NCBI GenBank assembly: GCA_964429355.1
Contig: CAYSCH010000048.1
Span: forward strand, 1 to 36,097
From: JAAYAY01 sp964429355
Lineage (GTDB): Bacteria; Planctomycetota; Planctomycetia; Pirellulales; Thermoguttaceae
Length of the DNA stretch: 36,097 nt
Direction of reading: 5' to 3'
A program made the translations under genes and the position numbers. The notes beneath the pieces were generated by a model. That model saw only the letters and a list, made by a program, of their open reading frames with translations. It was not told the DNA's origin and ran no database searches. This document shows positions 16,434-25,695 of this stretch, one piece after another. Within the stretch, counting starts at the first letter, position 1. The number at the start of each line of letters is the position of its first letter.

Positions 16434-17843
16434 TCACTGACTGGGGCCGATCGCACGTTGGCGGATCTCGGCCGCCAGGTAGAACGAACCGGTGATACAA
16501 ACCAGATCGTTTTCGGTCGCCAACTCGCGGGCGATTTGCCATGCCTGCTCCGGTTTTGAGCATACCCGGCAGACGCGTCCCGTCAACCGTTCGGCCGTCT
16601 CCGCCAGTTCCTGGGGAGGAATGGCCCGGGGATTGTGCTGATAACGGGTGAACAGGATCTGGTCGAAATAGGGAACAATCGTCTCGATCATCCCGCGAAC
16701 GTCTTTTTCCTGGGTCGCTGCAAAGATCAGGATCTTGCGACGGGGCGAAAAGCTCTCTTCCAGGGTGGTCACGAGGGCCTTCACGGAGGCCGCATTGTGG
16801 GCGGCGTCGACCACGATGGTGGGCCTGCGCGAGAGCACCTCAACTCGCGCCGGGCAGCGAGCACCCGCCAATCCGTCGCGGACCGCATCCTCCTGAATCT
16901 TCCAACCCTGACGGCGAAGTTCACCGATCGCGGCCAAGGCGACGGCCGCGTTCTGCGCCTGGTGGCGCCCCAGAAGGCCCAAACGGGCGGCCTCGAGGCG
17001 ATAGTCTCCACCCCCACTCCGGTCCAAGAAGTCGATCTCCCCGCACGATTCGCCGCGTTCCAGGTCGCGCGGCGGCCGATACCCGACTTCGAAATCGGTG
17101 CCCAACTCCATCAGCCGGCTGCCGCGCTGGCGGCAGATCTCGCGAATGACCTCGCGCGGTTCTTGGGCGGTCACGCCACTGACGACGGGCACACCCGGCT
17201 TGACGATTCCGGCCTTTTCACGGGCGATCAGTCCCAGGGTCCCACCGAGTTGCTGCATGTGGTCGAAACTGATGCTCGTGATGACCGAGACCTCCGGCCG
17301 GCAGACGTTGGTCGAGTCGAGCCGGCCACCGAGTCCGACTTCGAGCACGGCCGTATCGGCGCCGCTTCGGACGAAGTGCAGAAGCGCCATGGCGGTAGTG
17401 ATCTCGAAGTAGGTCGGGCCGTCGGGTTGTCCGTCAATCGGCTCCCGCTCACGGTCCATGGCCTCGATGACGGGAGCGAGAGTGTCGACCAGGTCGACGA
17501 ACTCCGCGGCTGAACATTCGGCGCCGTCGACCGTCATTCGCTCTTCGATCCGGTGGAGGTGGGGCGAGGTGAAAAGTCCAACGTGCCGACCGGCCGAGCG
17601 GAGAATCCAGCCAATCAGGGTGGAAGTGGACCCCTTCCCCTTCGTGCCCGCCACGTGGACGATTTGCATTGTCCGCTCGGGATTGCCCACCTTGTCGAGC
17701 AGATCGTACATGCGATCGAGCTTCAACGCCCGCTCGTGGTAGGGGATGCTTGGAAGCCGCTCGTAGTTGATCCGTCCGTAGAGGTAGCGCGTGGCGGCCT
17801 GATGACGGGCAGAAAGGGTGTTGACTTCTGGGGGGGATGGCAT
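16434..17843 (-). CDS. folC: Folylpolyglutamate synthase / dihydrofolate synthase
   Basis: This 469-residue cytosolic Mur-ligase-type enzyme adds glutamate to dihydropteroate or tetrahydrofolate using ATP. The P-loop HVAGTKGKGSTSTLIG, the folate/omega loop GLFTSPHLHRIEERM and the metal/ATP motifs typical of FolC are present, with ISFDHMQQLGGTLGLIAREKAGI in the middle domain and DAAHNAASVKAL in the C-terminal domain. The length is normal. ATG 17843 was chosen as the only good start; no clear Shine-Dalgarno precedes it. It diverges from the sulfatase gene and is followed at 23 bases by a small secreted protein and then a lipoprotein. Confidence 0.95.
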   Translation of the reverse strand: MPSPPEVNTLSARHQAATRYLYGRINYERLPSIPYHERALKLDRMYDLLDKVGNPERTMQIVHVAGTKGKGSTSTLIGWILRSAGRHVGLFTSPHLHRIEERMTVDGAECSAAEFVDLVDTLAPVIEAMDREREPIDGQPDGPTYFEITTAMALLHFVRSGADTAVLEVGLGGRLDSTNVCRPEVSVITSISFDHMQQLGGTLGLIAREKAGIVKPGVPVVSGVTAQEPREVIREICRQRGSRLMELGTDFEVGYRPPRDLERGESCGEIDFLDRSGGGDYRLEAARLGLLGRHQAQNAAVALAAIGELRRQGWKIQEDAVRDGLAGARCPARVEVLSRRPTIVVDAAHNAASVKALVTTLEESFSPRRKILIFAATQEKDVRGMIETIVPYFDQILFTRYQHNPRAIPPQELAETAERLTGRVCRVCSKPEQAWQIARELATENDLVCITGSFYLAAEIRQRAIGPSQ

Positions 17844-18006
17844 GAGGGAGGGGCTGGACGTTTCTCAGGGAGACTCAATACCTCGGTCCCTCAATTCTAC
17901 CCTTTCCGGGCCGAAATGTCGCGGCTCGCCGGGAGCGGCAGGAGCGGCACCGGACAATGGAAATTTGCACTCCCGCCCGGCATTTGCCAGAATATCCGCA
18001 TCGATC

Positions 18007-19458
18007 TTGGCCTTCCTCAATCCGACAGGTTCCGACATAAAACGAGTTGCACTTTTTCTCGGCATGTTTCTGTTCACGGCGGCGGTCCACGGGGCCGAGC
18101 AGCCCAACATTGTGCTGATCTACTCCGATGACCAGTGTTTCGAGACGGTTCACGCGTTGGGTCATCCCGTCGTGGAGACGCCGAATCTGGATCGGTTGGT
18201 CGAGGACGGGATCACGTTCACCCACGCGTACAATCAGGGCTCATGGACCGGGGCGGTCTGTATTGCGAGCCGAACGATGCTCAATACAGGGCGCTCCGTC
18301 TGGCGTGCCGCTCGCCTCGACAAGGAGAATCGTGTGGAACAGGAGCGCCAGGCGGGCCGGTTCTGGTCGGAGCACATGAAGGCGGCCGGTTACACGACCT
18401 ACATGACCGGCAAGTGGCACGTGAAGGCCAGCTCGCAAAAGGCTTTCGACTTCCAGGTGCACGAGCGTGCCGGTATGCCGAACCAGACCGATGCGGGCTA
18501 CAACCGGCCCATTGAAGGCCAGCCCGATCCATGGTCACCCTGGGACACCCGGTTCGAAGGCTACTGGAAGGGCGGCAAGCATTGGAGCGAAGTGGTGGGC
18601 GATGATTCGCTCGCCTTCCTGAAGCAGGCGGCGAAAGACGAAAAGCCTTTCTTCATGTACCTGGCTTTCAACGCGCCCCATGATCCTCGCCAGTCGCCCA
18701 AGGAGTATGTCGACAAGTACCCGCTCGGCAAGGTCGATCTGCCGGTCAACTTTCTGCCCGAGTATCCCTACAACGAAGCGATGGGGGCGGGGCACACCCT
18801 TCGCGACGAGATGTTGGCACCCTTCCCGCGGACGCCCTATGCCGTCAAGGTCAATCGCCAGGAGTATTATGCGATCATCACCCACATGGACGCCCAGGTC
18901 GGGCGGATCCTCCAGGGGATCGAGGAGACCGGCAAAGCCGGCAACACCTATATCTTCTTCACCGCCGACCAGGGGCTGGCCGTGGGGCATCACGGGCTGA
19001 TGGGCAAGCAGAATCTTTACGATCACAGCGTGCGCGTGCCGCTGATGGTCACCGGGCCAGGGGTGCCCAAGGGGAAGAAGATCGACGCGCCCGTCTACTT
19101 GCAGGACGTCATGGCCACATCGCTCGAACTGGCAGGCGTGGAGAAGCCCGACCACGTGGAGTTCAAGAGCCTGATGCCGCTGATCCGGGGCGAAGAGGCG
19201 GTGCCGTACGACGCCATCTACGGCGGCTACCTGGCGCTTCAGCGTTCGATCACGATGAACGGCCACAAGCTCATTCTCTATCCCGCCGCTGCCAAGGTGC
19301 GGCTCTACAACCTGGTCGACGATCCCCAGGAGATGAACGATCTGGCCGATAGGGTCGAAAGCAAACGAATTGTCAAAGAGCTATTTGCCCGGTTGCTGGA
19401 ACTGCAGAAGGAGATGGATGACGAGTTCGAGCTGAAGAGCGCGTTTCCCGAGTTGTGA
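18007..19458 (+). CDS. Exported formylglycine-type sulfatase
   Basis: This arylsulfatase-family enzyme of about 483 residues hydrolyses a sulfate ester outside the cytoplasm. Metal residues appear in NIVLIYSDDQC. The sulfatase signature is GAVCIASRTMLNTGR, with Cys85 the residue turned into formylglycine (CxASR variant of CxPSR). GKWHVK, FFMYLAFNAPHDP and TADQGLAVGHHGLMGKQ supply further active-site Lys, His and Asp residues. The start is uncertain. TTG 18007 gives a full signal peptide (KRVALFLGMFLFTAAVHGAEQ); ATG 18064 would cut it to ten residues. An ATA at 18037 sits where Met would be expected. Substrate is unknown; sulfated polysaccharides are usual in planctomycetes. No sulfatase-maturing enzyme lies in the window. 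Confidence 0.92.
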   Translation: MAFLNPTGSDIKRVALFLGMFLFTAAVHGAEQPNIVLIYSDDQCFETVHALGHPVVETPNLDRLVEDGITFTHAYNQGSWTGAVCIASRTMLNTGRSVWRAARLDKENRVEQERQAGRFWSEHMKAAGYTTYMTGKWHVKASSQKAFDFQVHERAGMPNQTDAGYNRPIEGQPDPWSPWDTRFEGYWKGGKHWSEVVGDDSLAFLKQAAKDEKPFFMYLAFNAPHDPRQSPKEYVDKYPLGKVDLPVNFLPEYPYNEAMGAGHTLRDEMLAPFPRTPYAVKVNRQEYYAIITHMDAQVGRILQGIEETGKAGNTYIFFTADQGLAVGHHGLMGKQNLYDHSVRVPLMVTGPGVPKGKKIDAPVYLQDVMATSLELAGVEKPDHVEFKSLMPLIRGEEAVPYDAIYGGYLALQRSITMNGHKLILYPAAAKVRLYNLVDDPQEMNDLADRVESKRIVKELFARLLELQKEMDDEFELKSAFPEL

Positions 19459-20093
19459 GTTGGCCCCAGGTAGCCGCGGAGCTTGTCGGCAATGAAGTCC
19501 ATCGGCGCGCGGAGCATGCCGGCGATGGCCGCAGGGGTGCCGCACTCGCTGCGAAGGCGTTGTTCCTGATGCCCCCACGCCTGGAAGAACTGCATCATGG
19601 CCATGGGGCCTTTGATGAGCGCAAGGTTGTGCTCGAAGGTGACCGGTCCACCTGGTGGGCTCAAGGGTTCGGCTACACGGGGGAACCAGACGTTGTAGAG
19701 AAAGCCCGTCGGGTCATCGATGAGGGCGTCGTATTCGTCGGGTTTCATCCAGGCTTCGTGCGGGGGCGGTTCGCAGTACTGATGGCCCACGTCGGCCGGC
19801 AGATCGATGCCGGGTATCATGTAGTAGCGGAGGCCCATGGCCTGGGTCATTCCGGTCCAGGTGGCCAGCATGTTGGGCACGACCGCGTCCCACTGGAAGT
19901 CGCGTGCACACTTGCGGGCGGCGGCAAAGGCCTTCTCGTAGTCGTGGGCCAGTTCCTGGCAGGTGTAGCCCGCATAGACGCCGGTGAACTCGGCAACGAA
20001 GGGCCGGATCGGCACGCGGTCCGGTTGCTCGTTCCGCGTGGCCGTCGTGTAGCGATCGAGGCGCTGCCGGTAAAGGTGCGCGAGGTCGGCCAC
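19305..20093 (-). pseudogene. Uroporphyrinogen decarboxylase-like gene, 3'-truncated
   Basis: GTG 20093 (AGGAG seven bases upstream, inside the preceding gene) opens a URO-D/MtaA-type barrel: RYTTATRNEQPDRVPIRPF, AARKCARDFQWDAVV, GPMAMMQFFQAWG, ending RAPMDFIADKLRGYLG. The match stops near 19462, exactly where the sulfatase gene ends. The remaining 54 codons are antisense to the sulfatase and are Ser-rich nonsense, up to a stop at 19305. Family members run to about 340-400 residues; only about 211 are kept, so the C-terminal half of the barrel is missing. Substrates in this group range from heme precursors to methylated corrinoids. It forms a two-gene unit with the isomerase-like gene (one base between stop and start). 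Confidence 0.8.
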
Positions 20094-20094
20094 G

Positions 20095-20970
20095 TCAGGG
20101 CTCCTGCCAGGACTTCCAGGTCTTCATCGACCGAGAGAGATGCTCCCGGGTGTCGTCGGGAATTCCGTAGCACATCAGCCCGACAGGACCGGTGTAGCCG
20201 ATTTCCTTGAGGACCGCGAGCAACCGGCGGTTGTCGAAATCGCCGCGATCGAGGGGCTGAATGAGGCCGCCGGTCCAGTCGGCTGCGCCGAGTTGGGCTC
20301 CGTTGATCGTGACGGCGAAGATGCGGGGGGCGTTTTCACGTAAGACGGCCTGGTAATCCTTATCGCCGTCGATCTTGAGCCAGTGGCAAAGGTTGAAGTT
20401 CACACCGACGTTCGGTCGATCGGTCTTTTCGACGACCTGGAGAGCGAAGGGGAGGCTTTCCGTCCAGTCGCTCACGTGGTGGTAGATGGAGATCCGCAGG
20501 TTCGATTGGGCCGCCAGGTCCGCCAGTTCCCGGAGAACCTTGACCGCCGGCTCCATGCCTTGCAGATCGCCCGGGGGGAGCCCGTGGAATAGGACGGAGA
20601 CCGTTACCGGCCGTCCCTTGAGTCTGGCCAGCGACTCGGGTACGCGCGGGTCGTAGGCGGGCTTCTGGGGATCGAGTGTTACCGCCGTGTAGACCAGGTC
20701 GAGGGCGAGCCCCGCCTCGTCGAGGGTGCGGAGGTTCTCATCCAGCTCCTCGCCAAACCAGAGCGGATAACCTACGCCGTCGAAGCCCAGCTCCTTGAGC
20801 TGTCTGGCCTGATCGGGGATCGAAGGGTTGGGCACTGCGGGCAGGTCCATGCAAAAGCCGTAGAGTCTTGGCGGCTGGGTCGGCTTTGTGTCGGGGCCGG
20901 CCGCCAAGGAGGCCGAGTCGACCAGCGTGATCGAGATGGCCGCCAGCAGGAACAGACGGGTGCGGTGCAT
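20095..20970 (-). CDS. Exported sugar phosphate isomerase/epimerase-like TIM barrel
   Basis: This 291-residue protein starts at ATG 20970, preceded by AAGGAGA. Residues 1-23 are a Sec signal peptide (RLFLLAAISITLVDSASLAAG). The mature part is an AP-endonuclease-2/xylose-isomerase-like TIM barrel: ARQLKELGFDGVGYPLW, LRISIYHHVSDWTE, VGVNFNLCHWLKI, IFAVTINGAQ and YTGPVGLMCYGI. These carry the usual His, Asn and Asp metal ligands in part. The reaction is unknown; planctomycetes have many exported members of this fold in sugar clusters. It lies upstream of the truncated URO-D-like gene with coupled translation. Confidence 0.85.
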   Translation of the reverse strand: MHRTRLFLLAAISITLVDSASLAAGPDTKPTQPPRLYGFCMDLPAVPNPSIPDQARQLKELGFDGVGYPLWFGEELDENLRTLDEAGLALDLVYTAVTLDPQKPAYDPRVPESLARLKGRPVTVSVLFHGLPPGDLQGMEPAVKVLRELADLAAQSNLRISIYHHVSDWTESLPFALQVVEKTDRPNVGVNFNLCHWLKIDGDKDYQAVLRENAPRIFAVTINGAQLGAADWTGGLIQPLDRGDFDNRRLLAVLKEIGYTGPVGLMCYGIPDDTREHLSRSMKTWKSWQEP

Positions 20971-20988
20971 TGGATTCTCCTTGATAGG

Positions 20989-21069
20989 GATGGTACGGAA
21001 GGGAGCGGCGGTAGTTCCGGGCGTCTGGTCACTGCCGTCCGCAGCAACGTGGTATTCGTTGGCAGGCAA
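20989..21069 (-). pseudogene. Right-handed beta-helix protein, N-terminal stub
   Basis: Twenty-seven codons read EYHVAADGSDQTPGTTAAPFRTI, the standard opening of mature secreted parallel beta-helix proteins (pectate-lyase/DUF1565 type), but without the signal peptide before it or the helix repeats after it. It runs in frame into the leader of the isomerase-like gene. It looks like a relic of a deleted gene. Confidence 0.45.
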
Positions 21070-21079
21070 TTAAGGACCT

Positions 21080-21229
21080 ATCCCAAAACCACAAGAAAGG
21101 TCTCCCACGGGCGGAAAACGGTAGGAGCGGCAGCAGTTTTGGGATCGGCTCTAAGAAGCCCTCACAAAACGTACGAGTTTCCCACGGGCATGGATGTGCA
21201 CAGCCGGTGGTTTTGTTAGCGGCTCTAAG
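21080..21229. repeat. Two tandem hairpin modules sharing sequence blocks
   Basis: Module 1 has ATCCCAAAAC (21080-21089) pairing with GTTTTGGGAT (21136-21145). Module 2 has ACAAAAC (21164-21170) pairing with GTTTTGT (21210-21216). Both share TCCCACGGGC in the loop (21103-21112 and 21180-21189) and CGGCTCTAAG after the stem (21146-21155 and 21220-21229). Two related structured units of about 75 bp in direct order suggest a small repeated intergenic element. Confidence 0.7.
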
Positions 21230-21355
21230 ACACGAGCAGCGACAGGAGGCCAAGGGAACTGCGGCGAGCGAAGTGTGAAATGCGGGGTATGCCATCGCAG
21301 CTTTCCTTCCGAACTCGATCCGCGACAACCGCGTGGCATCGTCCCCGGATCCCTG

Positions 21356-23152
21356 TCACGGCTGGATGGAAAATCGCTCGATCGCAGGATAGTCGCCGAT
21401 CAGGGCGAAAGATAGGGGAGTACGCGAATCGGAGCTTCGGAGGCAGACGTCCTGGACACCGCGGTTGTGCGGATTGCACGCGATCACCAACCACTCCGAA
21501 CCGTCGGCGCTCGCCTTCACGCGCACGAGCGGCTCCTTGTAGTAATTGCAGTAGCTGGGATAACGTTCGTCTCCGGTTCTCCAGACCTCGCCGGTCGAGG
21601 TGCGGAATTCCGGCATGAACCATTCGGTATCGGCCTCGATGATATCCTTGTGGCGACTGGCCTGCCACATTCCCAGAACGTGGTAGTTGTAGAAACCGAA
21701 GTACTTGATGTAGTAGGTGACGTCCTTGGTCATGCCGCCGGCCGTTTTTCGTATCGGGGTCTGCATTCCGCCTTGACCCAACTCGCCGGCATCGGCGACA
21801 TCCTCGGAATACATGCTGCCGGTTTCCCAGCAGTACGCGCCGTCCATCCGGCAATGGGCGAACAACGACATGGCGTAGACCAGCGAAGGAGGCGCCTGAT
21901 GCTTCATGCCCCGCCACTGATAGGTCCCGTCCGGTTTCTGAAAACGGTAAGTCGACAGCGGATAGCGGTCGACGAATTCGGTCTGGATCCAGGTGGACAG
22001 GACATTGGGCAACTGGGGCCGCGCCAGATTGCCTACCTCCCACTCCTGAACGACGGCATACAAATGGGCCGGGTTACCGCCATTGATCCAGTACACGGAT
22101 GGATTGCCGAAATTCAGTCCGCATCGGTCAAAAATGGGATTCAATTCCTTTTCGGGATGCGCGTACTTGTCACGCCACTGTCTGGCAGCCGCGAGATTGA
22201 CGCTGCCGGTGGGCCTGCCGGCATCGTCGATCTGGTCGAAGATCCGCAACGATGCGTTGGTAACACCCACGCCCCAGCAGCCCAGCAGGCAATTCGGGCG
22301 TTCCTTCTTGAAGTCGGTCACCATCGCCCGAAAAGCGTCGAAATGCTCCGGCGTCCATTTCCATTGTTCACCGTTTTCAAAGTCGGGAATCACGATCTTC
22401 ATCGATCGTCCCCGGTTCTTCCAGCCGTCGTTATGCCACTTCGTAAAATTGCCGCCGTCGTTCATGTCCAACCACTCGGCGTCGCCAAACACGCGGCATT
22501 GCTGTGCCCAGTCGGGCACATGCCCGCCGGCTGACAGAGTATTCTCCGCGACTTGCGTGAAACCGAAATCCAACATCGGATGACGGCCGTTGCGATCCGA
22601 CTGACTGAATTTTGCGGCGCCTTCCCAGCAAGCGAACTTCCCTCGCGGCAACGTCCAACCTGCGGGAAACCAGGTCCCCTCATCGAAATCGTAGGCCAGA
22701 CGATCCTGGGGCACGTGGAACCATTCGGGCAATTCCAGTCGCGGGGTCCCGCCCAGTTGCAGAACCTCCTGGTAAGTTTCGGAAACCTCCCACGGATTAG
22801 CACGATCAAAGATCTCGATCGTGATGTTGACCTGCAGGCCGGAGAATCTCTCGTCAAACCGGTAGTCGACCAGAGGTGCCTCGGAATAGGGCGTCTGGTT
22901 GAAGTTCCAGCGTTTTCCCTTTCCTTCCGGTGGCACAAAATCGGACCAGGCCCGGTCGGTCACCGTCAGACCATCCGAACCGATCTGGCAGTCCATCACG
23001 AGTTTCCCCGAAGCGTTGTAGACGCCATCGGTGATCTGCGGGAACAATTTGCGAGCCTCACGGGCAGCAACGCGTTCCTCCGCTACGACCAGGGGGTCGA
23101 AGAAGGACAGGAATGTCGAGGCAAGCACCAGGCAAATCAAGCTGCGACTCAT
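21356..23152 (-). CDS. Large secreted protein of unknown function
   Basis: This 598-residue protein starts at ATG 23152, with GAGG six bases upstream. A Sec signal peptide covers residues 1-24 (LICLVLASTFLSFFDPLVVAEE). I recognise no family. The mature part is rich in aromatic residues and has features of a carbohydrate-active protein. These include a beta-rich N-terminal half (WNFNQTPYSEAPLVDYRFDE, NITIEIFDRANPWEV), then a probable barrel (KIVIPDFENGEQWKW, NCLLGCWGVGV, VYWINGGNPAHLYAVVQEWE) and a Gly/Tyr-rich end. It sits in a group of polysaccharide genes and is transcribed in the same direction as the GH127 gene upstream (93 bases). A new glycoside hydrolase family is possible but unproven. 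Confidence 0.85.
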   Translation of the reverse strand: MSRSLICLVLASTFLSFFDPLVVAEERVAAREARKLFPQITDGVYNASGKLVMDCQIGSDGLTVTDRAWSDFVPPEGKGKRWNFNQTPYSEAPLVDYRFDERFSGLQVNITIEIFDRANPWEVSETYQEVLQLGGTPRLELPEWFHVPQDRLAYDFDEGTWFPAGWTLPRGKFACWEGAAKFSQSDRNGRHPMLDFGFTQVAENTLSAGGHVPDWAQQCRVFGDAEWLDMNDGGNFTKWHNDGWKNRGRSMKIVIPDFENGEQWKWTPEHFDAFRAMVTDFKKERPNCLLGCWGVGVTNASLRIFDQIDDAGRPTGSVNLAAARQWRDKYAHPEKELNPIFDRCGLNFGNPSVYWINGGNPAHLYAVVQEWEVGNLARPQLPNVLSTWIQTEFVDRYPLSTYRFQKPDGTYQWRGMKHQAPPSLVYAMSLFAHCRMDGAYCWETGSMYSEDVADAGELGQGGMQTPIRKTAGGMTKDVTYYIKYFGFYNYHVLGMWQASRHKDIIEADTEWFMPEFRTSTGEVWRTGDERYPSYCNYYKEPLVRVKASADGSEWLVIACNPHNRGVQDVCLRSSDSRTPLSFALIGDYPAIERFSIQP

Positions 23153-23245
23153 CGTAGACCTCGTCATGTTGCCGAGACGGACCGGAGTTCCACCAGTCAC
23201 TCCGATCGTGAACGTTTCGCGGCTCTCTTCACGAAAACCTTGACA

Positions 23246-25528
23246 CTATTTCGGACTCGCGGGGCGGTACAGTTCGCCCTGCCACCAGTCGGCGCGGCGC
23301 GCTACGTCGGGTTGCGCGATCCAAACTTGCTGAGCCGAAGGGGCACGGTTGGCCAAGGCGTAGAAGGGAATCGCCAATAGGGGCCGCCCGTCGGCTGCTT
23401 GGGTCTGTATGACCGTCACACCGCCCAGCAGGTCCGGGCGGTGTTCCACCGACAAGGGCGGATCGCTGCCGAGCGCGAAATCCAGATTTCCCTGGTTGTC
23501 GAGACCCTCGAAGGCGTAGACCAGCGGTCCTCGCTGCAGCGCGATCCGACCCTCGCATGCACGAATGTTCGGATGGGCTGCCACCCAGTACGGCGCCATT
23601 TGAAGATTCAACTCCACCGAATCCCCCGCTTGCCAGGTGCGCCGCAATTGCAGATATCCGTTCTCGTTCGCCGACCCTGTTGTCTCGGGCCGATCGTTGC
23701 TGCGGTAGGTTGCCCTGGAGCACCAGCCGGGTATCCGCAGCGCCATGGTCCACGGCCTCGGCGGAGCGGAGAGCAGTTCGATGCGAACAGAGCCATCCCA
23801 CGGGTAATCGGTTTCTACGGAAATCTGCACGGCCGCATCAGACAAGGGGATGGTGTAGGTGCCGCCGATGTACAAGTTGACGTCGACGCCTTGGTCATCG
23901 TAGGCTACCGCATAGCGGCCGACTTGCATCAATGTGCGAGATAGGTTGGGTGGGCAACAGACCCAGCAGTTGTCGCGCGGCCGATTCGCGTCGTTCAACG
24001 GATTCTGGTAGTACGTCGTTGTTCCGTCCAGCGAGATGCCGTGCAGCACAGCGTTGTACAAGACACGCTCCAACACGTCGGCGTATTCGGAGCGTCGCTC
24101 CAATAGCAGCATCCGCTGGGCAAAGTCGGCCAGGCCGCAAGCGGCGCACGATTCGTAATAGCCATCCAGCGGCAACTCGTAATCTTCGCCAATGGCCTCG
24201 TGTTCCTGCCGCGGCCCGATGCTGCCGGTAATGGCCATACGTCTGCGAGTGGTACTGTCCCAGAAGCGCTGGGCGGCCAGTCGGTAATCGCAGTCGCCCA
24301 ATTCCAGGGCGAGATCGGCGACCCCCGTCGCGAAAAAGACGGCCCGAACGGCGTGACCTTCCAGAGTCTTCTGCTGCCGCAACGGAACGGCGTCTTGAAA
24401 ATAGGCGCGGGGTGTGTCGCTGCAAGGTTTGACTTTGCCTAGTCCTCGCCATTCGACGAAGGCCCGGGCCAGGTCCAGATAGCGAGACTCGTTCGTTACT
24501 CGGTACAGTTCTACGAGCGCCATCTCCAATTCGGCATGACCGCAAAAACCGGGTTGCCCGTCTGGACCCAGGAAATGACGATACGCCTGGTCGGCGGCTC
24601 GCCGTGCAATCTGCAAAAAGGCGCCGTTGCCGGTTGCCGCGTGGTACTCGATCGCCGCTTCGATCATGTGCCCCAGAACATAGCCGTCATGCGATCCGTC
24701 CAGGAACTCCGGATCCCAAGGCGGCTTGCCGCTGTTCGTGATGTACGCGTGCAGGTATCCGTCGGGCTGCTGAACGCGACCGAGCAAGCCAGTCACCTCG
24801 TCCGTCTGCTGCTGGAGCGATGCATCCGGGAACTGCGCCAACGAGTATGCGCATGTTTCCAGAAACTTGTGCAAGTTGGCTTCGCCCCAGGTGCCGTTCA
24901 AGTCGCCGTCCACCGGTTCCCCGACGGCATGTTTCAATGCTCGAAGCTCCCAGCCCATGTACTGCCAACTGTGCGGAATCGTCCGCTGACGGTACACCTC
25001 CAGCTTGGATGCCCAGAACGGCGAAGTCACGCGGATGTCTCGTAACGATAAGAGCCTCGCGCGATCCCCACCCGTCGCGGGCGATGAGTTGCCGGTTCGC
25101 GGCGGCGTCGCCTCGCTCAAGGAAACGGCCGATGTTGCCTCTTCCGTAGCGGGCCGCAGTTGAAGCAGCGCGACGGCCGGCGCAGGCAACGCTTGCTTCA
25201 GCAGCACTTGGCCAGCCTCATGGACGCCCGGTGCGATTGGCTCCAGATTTCGTTCGGCGTCCAATGCGAAGGCCGTCCAGGCAGTCAGGCCGTCCCAGGA
25301 CAGGTGTTCGATCTCCAGCAAGAACGACGAATCCACGGGCGGTCCGCCATTGACCTCGTGCAGCGGCCGGATGACGCCGTCCACCTGGGCACAATCCATG
25401 TGGATCGTCTCCGATGCGGAGCCCGGTATCAGCAGCGATATCCAGGCGAGCGCCGTGAGAAAGACGCGGATAGATCGGTGAGATCTTTTTCGAAGGCAAC
25501 TTGGGACTGTCGGATCAACGAATGCCAT
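23246..25528 (-). CDS. GH127-type beta-L-arabinofuranosidase, exported
   Basis: This 760-residue enzyme of glycoside hydrolase family 127 (DUF1680) releases beta-L-arabinofuranose from plant or algal glycans. The (alpha/alpha)6 barrel is seen from RDIRVTSPFWASKLE onward. In characterised HypBA1 the zinc ligands are a Glu, a Cys two residues later, and a Cys-Cys pair, one Cys being the nucleophile. Here these match Glu459 and Cys461 (YYESC) and Cys524-Cys525 (WVCCPPNLSR). A Glu in EHEAIGED may be the acid/base. ATG 25528 gives a signal peptide (RVFLTALAWISLLIPGSASE). ATG 25627 has a better GGAG but adds 33 residues of rare-codon sequence. It acts in the periplasm. Confidence 0.88.
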   Translation of the reverse strand: MAFVDPTVPSCLRKRSHRSIRVFLTALAWISLLIPGSASETIHMDCAQVDGVIRPLHEVNGGPPVDSSFLLEIEHLSWDGLTAWTAFALDAERNLEPIAPGVHEAGQVLLKQALPAPAVALLQLRPATEEATSAVSLSEATPPRTGNSSPATGGDRARLLSLRDIRVTSPFWASKLEVYRQRTIPHSWQYMGWELRALKHAVGEPVDGDLNGTWGEANLHKFLETCAYSLAQFPDASLQQQTDEVTGLLGRVQQPDGYLHAYITNSGKPPWDPEFLDGSHDGYVLGHMIEAAIEYHAATGNGAFLQIARRAADQAYRHFLGPDGQPGFCGHAELEMALVELYRVTNESRYLDLARAFVEWRGLGKVKPCSDTPRAYFQDAVPLRQQKTLEGHAVRAVFFATGVADLALELGDCDYRLAAQRFWDSTTRRRMAITGSIGPRQEHEAIGEDYELPLDGYYESCAACGLADFAQRMLLLERRSEYADVLERVLYNAVLHGISLDGTTTYYQNPLNDANRPRDNCWVCCPPNLSRTLMQVGRYAVAYDDQGVDVNLYIGGTYTIPLSDAAVQISVETDYPWDGSVRIELLSAPPRPWTMALRIPGWCSRATYRSNDRPETTGSANENGYLQLRRTWQAGDSVELNLQMAPYWVAAHPNIRACEGRIALQRGPLVYAFEGLDNQGNLDFALGSDPPLSVEHRPDLLGGVTVIQTQAADGRPLLAIPFYALANRAPSAQQVWIAQPDVARRADWWQGELYRPASPK

Positions 25529-25695
25529 AGCGACGCTCGTCAAAGCGCGGACCGATGCCGGGAACCACCGTCTGGCGACCGGAATGGCGCCGACAGATGA
25601 ACGTTCCACGATGGTTAAGACTGGCATGATCAAGGCTCCGCTGTCGGTACCTTCGGCGTAGACACAGATCGATTTCTTTGCAGCAAAGCGATTGA

